From Archegozetes longisetosus (Eukaryota; Arthropoda; Arachnida; Sarcoptiformes; Trhypochthoniidae): a DNA stretch of 64,000 nt. This document shows positions 57,264-64,000 of the stretch, piece by piece. Each line of letters begins with the position of its first letter. Position 1 is the stretch's first letter. Location: NCBI GenBank assembly GCA_018873245.2, contig JAEMBT020000006.1, positions 10,791,855 to 10,855,854 on the forward strand. The letters are read 5' to 3'. Below the pieces are notes generated by a model. It was not told where the DNA came from. It made no database searches and was given only the letters and a program-made list of their open reading frames with translations. A program made the position numbers and the translations under genes.

Positions 57264-58540
57264 GGTGTGAATATCATTGTATTCCCAGAGGATGGCATTT
57301 TCTATCCAGAGACACGTAAAGGTGTGAGACCTTACCTTGAAGAAATACCAAGTCCTTCCAACTCGACTGTTTATAACCCATGTAAAGAACCTGATAAATA
57401 CATGAAGAATCGTCCAATTCTGTACAGATTGAGTTGTTTGGCTAAAAATTATCATATGTACGTAGTCGCAGACATGGGAGATATTCAGCCATGTAATAAT
57501 AGAACTGATTGTCCTCCTGATGGTTTCTATCAATTCAATACTGCAGTTATATTGGATGATAGTGGCAATTTAGTAGTAAAATATCATAAAATGCATCTGG
57601 TTGGTGAAATTTACTACAATCTGCCTCCAAAGCCTGAATTTATGACGATTGATACATCATTTGGAAGACTTGGTGTCCAAATCTGTTTTGATATGTTTTA
57701 TGGAACTCCTGGAGTTTATGAAGCTGAACAATTGAATGTTGACACAATTGTTTTGCCGACCTGGTGGTTTGATGAAATGCCTTTTTTAACAGCATCTCAA
57801 TATCAACAATCGTGGGCTATCACCAATAAAGTCAATTTGTTAGCATCAAATATACATTGGCCTGGGGTATGCCGAATCAAATATAGCATTATATCTCATT
57901 TATCAAAGTTTATTAAACTTCTACAAACTATTTTGAAAAATGTTCAGAGCCAGATTCCAAATTTATTTGTGTTGTATTCTATATAAATATAACATATTGA
58001 TCTAAAACTGTTCTAGTGTTGAAGAGATTTAATTGAAACTTTTACTTTTGAAAGGTCGGATCACTTGGCAGTGGCATTTATTCAGGAGAAAGCGGAGCAG
58101 TCATCTATACCAATACACCCGATGGTTATCCTAAACTACTTATAGCAGATATTCCAGTCTCAACTAAATCAAAATTCAAATGCCCTTCAAATCCAAAGTT
58201 AATCAATATTACGTCAATGTCTAACAGTTTCCTTCAGCCAGAATACATTTATTTTAATATGAGTTTGAAAAATACTGAACAAATATTGTTGAAAAAATCA
58301 AGTGATTTAATGGTTGAATGTCATAATGGGCTCTGTTGTCAACTTAATTATACTTTGGGTGACTCAAGTTTTCAAGATAAAGAAAGCTATTATCTAATTG
58401 TATCTAATCGTACACGCGATGGTCCCTATCCCTGGTCTGAAGACTTTTGTGCATTAGTGGTCATGACTTATAAGTATCTAGCGGTCAGCCTTTTTCATAT
58501 GCCTTTTCGAGCATCATATGACATGTTATTTATGCCATAA
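56585..58540 (+). pseudogene. Vanin/biotinidase-like amidohydrolase, copy 1, with nonsense codon in exon 1
   Basis: Three exons: 56585-56806, 57264-57866 and 58055-58540, GT-AG, phase 0, 436 codons. The family hydrolyses pantetheine or biocytin amides and is secreted or GPI-anchored. An N-terminal hydrophobic signal is followed by FEHV, then TAA at 56714-56716 where copy 2 has CAA. Everything after is open and well conserved: nitrilase catalytic triad E83 (IIVFPEDGI), K183 (VKYHKMHLVGE) and C215 (LGVQICFDMFYGTP), then LPTWWFDEMPFLTA and NIHWPG|VGSLGSGIYSG. Exon 3 gives a C-terminal domain with cysteines. A single C-to-T change explains the stop, so this is a very recent pseudogene, a null allele or a sequencing error. 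A hAT element sits about 430 bp upstream of the start. Confidence 0.88.
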
Positions 58541-59849
58541 AAATACTTTTGAAATCGGTTATTACATAGTCCCGAACTTCCCTCGTAAGATTATGTTCGT
58601 TAGGTATGTCAAGACGAGTACTTTAATAAAAATTTAGTCCGAAATTCAAACCCGATAATCACTTGAGATACTTTCAGTGTAAGTTAAATATTTATTTGAT
58701 AACTAATTGAATACTTGCACCTAAGCAAACATTGAATCAGTTTTAATGTTGCAACAATGATAATGTAAATATCGAAAGTATTTATGAATTTTTGAATCGG
58801 CGAGTAGTTCATTTGAGACATGAATAAAATATTTTATTATAAACAGCTCTATTGCTTTATCTCAGTTTAGAAGATAAATAGACATACTGTAGTATGAGAC
58901 TCTATAAAGTGAAACCTATCTAGACCTCAAGACTCAATTATTGATAGCTAAATCTTATTGCACTTTAATGCACTTCATAGATGAATGTCAATGATAGATA
59001 AACTTTACAAATAATAAAAAGGCAAAGTTTAGTTTCAAACATAAGTTACAGCAAAGGTAACAACAGAAGTTTATAACTTTGAAATTTCTCATAAATTTCC
59101 TCATCTATTGTTTATTTCGACTAAGTGATCATTTTTGAGGAATAAATTTCAACCACAGCTTACCCAACACAATGGTGTATCACAACTTTATTACTTTATA
59201 GCGCAATGTTAACCAATAGTTTGCAATTTAAAGTTTCATAACCTCGAGTCGAGTATTTTCTGAGTTTAAGGTTGAGTTTGAGAAGTAGATATAAACAATT
59301 TTAGCTTAAGTCCCATAAAAGACTGAAAGGATTGAAATAACAGTAGGTAATATAAAGGATTCATATTTCAGAATGCTTTTATTTACTTCTTAAGACCTAA
59401 CATTAGTAAATATTGATAGCTTAATCAGCGTTGAGTTAAATATCCTTTCAATTGGGAAGTTATATGGAATATTTGGTTTTGATTTCGGAAGAACGGCCTC
59501 AAGTTTTTTGCTTAATATTGGAAACAAGTTATCTCTCAAATAATGTAGTTCGCCCAAAACCCGTAGACTCTGACCTACCCGTAGACGCCCCTTAACGGTG
59601 ACCCACCGAAGTTGTAGCCTAGTGCAAGACATTCAATTAACCATAAGAATTTTTAGATCGGCGAATCACCTAGGAACTTACAGGCTAAAAACCAATGAAA
59701 TGTCACTAGTGAAACTACTTAAGAATTTCAATTGAAAACATAAAAAAAAGTTGCAGGTACATTATAAAAAAATATGTATAAAAGTGTAAAATTTGTGTTA
59801 TAAAATAATTTATAATTGAATTATTTTAAAGTAAAATATAAAAGATGCT

Positions 59850-60590
59850 AAACTTCATCAGTCTTGCTTGCTGTTAGTGGATTCCAAAGTCACGCAAATC
59901 CCATCTAAGCAATCTGCTGGATCTGAGATATGTGCCACACATATCCTAGGTACCAAGGAACGGTCATAACGTGGGTACGATAAAATGCCCGCCAACAACT
60001 GTCGCAAATAAAATCACCAGGACCTATTTTTCAAACACCTGGATCAGGCTTACCTCGCTTTGCCAAGAAGCTTGATCTTGCCTCTTAAACTAAGGCTAAG
60101 AGGTCGGCCTTGTCTGCACTGGAAAGCGACATCTTCCTCTTACTGGAGATTGGTGTCGCATCCTGCGCATTTATATTTTATACCGGTAGCCATACTCTCC
60201 TGGATCCCGGTAGCAACTCCAAATGGGCTCGAAGTCCGAGAGGAGACTGTAGCCAACTTGTTGCTGAAGACCCACTGCCTAAGTCTCCAGCGCGGGCTTT
60301 ATTTGTTTTGGGAGTACCACCCAAGAACCCCTACTGCTAGCGGATGCCATGCCGACATAACGCGACCCGGGCACTTAGCCAGGCCTCTCACAAGGCCTTT
60401 TGCACGCCGGCACCACGGGGAGGTGGCTCCGGTCGCACGGCTAGCCCGTTCCCGTTCTATAGAAATCTACTTTTTTTCCGCTATAACTCTTGAACCGACT
60501 CATCGATTGACAAAATTCTTTTTATTTCCGAAGTAGGTTTTGGTACTGTATAATATCTGATATATTCCGTTAGGGGGCGCGCTTAGGCCA
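59850..60590. other. GC-rich island of unknown nature
   Basis: About 740 bp with much higher GC than anything else in the window, with sharp edges. Frames are open for 158 and 76 codons (60060-60536, 60110-60340) but without a known domain. It could be the end region of a non-LTR retrotransposon or recently transferred DNA; no poly-A tail or target duplication was seen. Confidence 0.4.
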
Positions 60591-61430
60591 TTTTGGGCGA
60601 ATTCTTTTAAATTTGCACTCTTAAATTCTTTTCTTATCATAAGTTTAAGGTATTATTCAAAGTAAAATAAGTTAAGATCTCAAGTCAACTTTGTGCGATT
60701 GTAGTATTGATTTGACTTTATTCAAAAACAACTTTAATTATGAAGAATTGAATAGTTATTTTCGAAGATATTTTTCAAGCATATGATAATTATTTGCCTC
60801 TTTCTAGAGAAATACTTTGATATGCAAAAAATTCTTATATATATTCCGAACAAAGTGCAAAATAAAGCGAATTTTTATGATTATATGTATTCAATAAATT
60901 CTGTTCTTGTTACTAAAACTCAAATTTTTTACATGAATTATTCGATCAAAGAATAAGATTAGAAGTGAATAAAAATTAAACATCAAAATTATGTTTAAAA
61001 ATCTATTCATTAAAGTTATGTTTCATAGTTTTGCTTTTGATTTATTTTATGATAAAACTCTGAGACTTAAACGATAGATATAAGACTTTTAAGTAGACCG
61101 ACCAAATTTTTTTCAACTAAAACTGAAATTTCCTCAATAAATACTGATAAAAAATGGATAAAAACTGGACACTAATCTTTTTCAACTATTTTATTTATAA
61201 TAATCATTGATTATATTTTAATTATATTTTAGACTGGATTTGACTGATTTTAAGAGTTTTGAACTGGATAATCTAGTCCAAAACTGGGTGTTCTGGTTAG
61301 CCTAGGATAACTAATGTACTTTTAAGGGTTTATTTGAATTCAGATAAATGTGAGAAAAAGTTTTTATTAATACTTATTAGGAAATTGATGACTGAGAACC
61401 AGTAAATCATCGACAGCACCTTTTCTCTAA

Positions 61431-61871
61431 CTAGGGAAGGGTGCGATCTGAGGAAGTCAGATCAAGATATTTTTGATTTGGCATTAATCTATGCGACAAT
61501 TAGATTGACTAAAACTCAAAAATTTGTGCTTATCAGCTCTCGTTTGTCCGCAATCGGTAATTTAAAATGCAATCCTTAGCATTGCTTTGTATGGCAGCAA
61601 TGCATACTGTAATGCCTTTGCCTTATGCCATATAAAGTTGGCTTCACTGTTCAGTTTAATGTTTGTCAAAGCGTTCAATGCATATGAGTAGCAGAGTGGG
61701 CATTACTGCCATACAAAGCAATGCTAAAATTGCATTTTAAATTACCGATTGCGGACAAACGAGAGCTGATAAGCACGAATTTTTGAGTTTTAGTCAATCT
61801 AATTGTCGCATAGATTAATGCCAAATCAAAAGTATTTTGATCTGACTTCCTCAGATCGCACCCTTCCCTAG
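61431..61871. mobile_element. 441-bp MITE with ~175-bp inverted arms
   Basis: Ends CTAGGGAAGGGTGCGATCTG and its inverse; the arms pair almost perfectly for about 175 bp around a loop of about 85 bp. TAA directly flanks both ends (61428-61430, 61872-61874), as in the MITE at 46721-47132. Confidence 0.88.
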
Positions 61872-62180
61872 TAAGTATAGATATCGAGCTCTAAGTTAAA
61901 TATGAGTTTGAATCATATAATGGGTGTCTTGTATTTAGGAGTTTTTATCACCTTTTATCACCGAAAGCTCTATTCGTGCACCGAATCACCGTTTTCACCT
62001 ATTTTTGCACCTTTTTCAATAATTTTTTGAATTACTCTATTCTGTAATAATTTTAATTGATTTAATTTTTTGGTAAATCATTAGTAGAAAACCACTCAAA
62101 ACTTTCCATAATTAAATCATGTGTTATAACATATGAAATGATTTTTAAGTTTTTCATGTCTCTAGTTTTAATTTTGTATT

Positions 62181-62380
62181 AGCAATAATACAGATCTATT
62201 ATCTTTCACTTCAAATGAAAAGAGCTTCGATTTCAAACTTAAAACAGCGTTTACGCCACTGGTCACAGTGAATGTTGAAAGATCTTTCGCGAAATTCAAA
62301 AGAATACAAGAAATTCGTCCAAACATTACCGTTAGTAACATGGAAATGTTAAATATTATTGGATATAATTTAATAATGAA
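62181..62380 (+). pseudogene. hAT transposase C-terminal remnant
   Basis: An open stretch reading TPLVTVNVERSFAKFKRI, then RPNITVSNMEMLNIIGYN, the C-terminal dimerisation motif of hAT transposases. Nothing upstream of it is recognisable. The flanks are rich in TTCACC/TTTGCACC words. Element ends not found. Confidence 0.75.
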
Positions 62381-63197
62381 CATTTTGACTAGTTTTGTAT
62401 TATTTTTATACTTCATTTTCATTGATTATCAATAAACTTCGGAGTTTTTGCGTCTTTTTTTGCACGGTTTTTTCAGTTTTCAAGGACCGATTCACCCCCC
62501 GTTTCACCAAAATTTTTGCACCGAATTTCCGGTCCTTACTGGTGAATAATGTTGAATATTTGTTAACGTGTAATTTGTAGAGCTTTTCTCCTTGAAATAT
62601 GGTTGAATTCGGAACTATGAGTCATACGTACAGATCAAAATTGAAGGGATATTTATATAACAAAGGTTTACTATTTTTGTTTATTGTTTAATAGTTTAAA
62701 AACTTTTATCACGAACGCTTAACTCTCAACAAAATTTTTTATTCCTAATAGTCCTATCAAAGTTTATTTATTTTTAAATTTTCTTATAAATGGATTGTGG
62801 GTGAAGTGGAGCATATTTTATCGTCTAATATTGTTTCTATCAATTTTATAACTTTTCTCTAAAAGACTACTCTTTACGCATCATTCCCGAACTTTGCCAA
62901 ACATGTTTCAAGGAAATAAGCTGTAAGTTATCTCAATTTGATTTCTATGCATTTTGTTAAGGCTGTTCTTCCGAAATAAAAGCCATTTTGAAAAATAATA
63001 ACTATATCTTTTAGAGTTCTATTTTGTTAGTATCATAATAAGTCAATATTCAGTGATTAGATAAGAAGAGGACAAAATTTGTATTTTCGAACTGATGTTC
63101 ACTCACGACACTTGAATGATTCGATTGTCAGCTAAAGTGAGATTAGCAATTGTGCGTAACATTAGGTTGTTTATTCTTAATACATAACGAGTAAATA

Positions 63198-64000
63198 ATG
63201 AATAAAAATTTGGTGGTTCGGTCTTTTATGTTCATTGTATTGTGTATTGGACACATTAGTATTTCATTTTGTGCAGTGCTCGACAAAAGTTGTTTTCGAG
63301 CTGCAGTTTTCGAGCATGTACAACAATCGGAACACAACTCTGCAAACGCTTCACATGTGATTGATCTTAATTTGAAAGTCTACGAAAATGTGGCAAAACA
63401 AGCAGCTTCTTATGTAAGTATAAAACAAGGCTGATGGTTTAAAGTCAAAATCATGAAGGTGATAATATAAATGAGCGTTGAAGCTCAGAGTCGACGATAA
63501 AGTTTACTCTAGTATTTGACTAATCGTCTGATTATGACAGTTTTATCGAAGATTAAGGTAATCATTATTTAGTATTAAGTCATTTTTGAGGAAGCTAACT
63601 TCATATATAGAGCTTTCATAGCCACTTAAGCACTTCCTGATTATTCAGACTGATTAGAACAGATTGTGAGTGTCAAGAAATTACTTTGAACTCATAATTG
63701 CACAGCATATTAATAGTAAAAGTATTACTGAAACTGGTGAGAAGCAGCAAAATATAATGTTCAATAAGTAGAGTTAGTCGATGATTGTGTCGAAATTTTA
63801 TTGATAAACTCAAGAGATCAGTTTATACTTTACCAATAAATAATTTCTAGATATAGATTCAATAATTTTTCATATATTTAACTTAATTTGTCTTATGTTA
63901 AGGGTGCGAATATCATTGTATTCCCAGAGGATGGCATTTTCAATCCAGAGACAAGTATAGGTGTGAGACCTTACCTTGAAGAAATACCAAGTCCTTCCAA
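63198..64000 (+). CDS. Vanin/biotinidase-like amidohydrolase, copy 2, 5-prime part
   Basis: Exon 1 at 63198-63413 (72 codons) and exon 2 from 63903 to the window end, phase 0, GT-AG. The signal peptide MNKNLVVRSFMFIVLCIGHI is followed by the conserved exon 1 text FRAAVFEHVQQSEHNSANAS, here without the stop present in copy 1, and exon 2 starts GANIIVFPEDGIFNPE with the catalytic Glu. The catalytic Lys and Cys lie beyond the window. Product as for copy 1: a secreted pantetheinase or biotinidase-type enzyme. Confidence 0.88.

Larger units (their letters stand above)
59483..62976. mobile_element. Composite 3.5-kb insertion upstream of vanin-like copy 2
   Basis: Copy 1 is continuous where this stretch lies in copy 2. 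It is bounded by TTTCGGAAGAACGGCC (59483) and, inverted, TTTCGGAAGAACAGCC (to 62976), one mismatch in 16. Inside are a GC-rich segment, a TAA-flanked MITE and a hAT remnant. I could not find a clear target duplication, so it may be one large element with later insertions or several adjacent ones. Confidence 0.55.
58541..63197. other. Region between the two vanin-like genes
   Basis: 4.7 kb. 58541-59190 is the 3-prime flank of copy 1. 59190-59482 and 62977-63197 are the upstream region of copy 2. Between these lies about 3.5 kb of inserted repetitive DNA (see separate entries). The 158-codon frame at 60060-60536 is in a GC-rich segment and shows no known domain. Confidence 0.6.

Noticed and set aside
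60060-60536. 158-codon frame in the GC-rich island
   Set aside because: Long frames are expected by chance at high GC; no recognisable domain, signal or splice partner.

Overview
This is an AT-rich animal nuclear genome window: spliced genes with GT-AG introns, mostly 60-150 bp but one of about 9.5 kb, and many DNA transposons and MITEs. Gene content (a Gyc32E-type receptor guanylate cyclase, FAAH2-like amidase, SRPK, ELOVL, a vanin-like amidohydrolase and a GTSF1/Asterix-like protein) fits an arthropod. A chelicerate, perhaps a mite, is my guess and rests on overall feel, not on a diagnostic marker. I saw no viral, LTR or Polinton fossils, no CRISPR and no convincing tRNA or rRNA.

Region by region: 1-8.3 kb is transposon territory. 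It holds a FLYWCH/MULE transposase cut by the window edge, a GTTAA/GTTGA minisatellite, a broken hAT transposase carrying a nested MITE with a captured mariner DNA-binding domain, and a 2.6 kb Harbinger-like element with large internal inverted arms. 8.67-13.25 kb holds a three-exon GTSF1-like gene followed by two tandem single-exon genes. Those two join an NRDP1/RNF41-type RING plus TRAF-like zinc finger to two dynein-light-chain (LC8)-like domains. 14.7-15.3 kb is a hAT remnant. 17.3-32.1 kb is one 14-exon receptor guanylate cyclase whose first intron spans 9.5 kb and contains a Tc1-type MITE. 32.4-36.6 kb has, on the minus strand, a complete FAAH2-like amidase (3 exons) and a complete SRPK kinase (5 exons). 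40.9-41.8 kb is a complete 3-exon fatty-acid elongase. 43-51.4 kb is again transposons: MITEs, a nested Tc1 element, foldbacks and a hAT MITE. 52.1-52.7 kb is a small cysteine-containing protein gene. 53.7-56.2 kb is a nearly whole hAT element. 56.6 kb to the end is a tandem pair of vanin-like genes. The first copy has a nonsense codon in exon 1 but is otherwise open, and the second runs off the window.

The most notable observation is the pair of RING-TRAF zinc finger-LC8-LC8 proteins. The first half is recognisably NRDP1, but the substrate-binding C-terminal half of NRDP1 is replaced by two diverged LC8 folds. The same architecture in two paralogues, each an uninterrupted frame, argues against an assembly or annotation artefact. 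A likely role, by inference, is a ubiquitin ligase that chooses targets or dimerises through LC8-type grooves. The other genes are ordinary house-keeping or signalling genes with no evident operon-like relationship. Exon structures were worked out by hand from frame, phase and GT-AG sites and by family similarity; no transcript was available.
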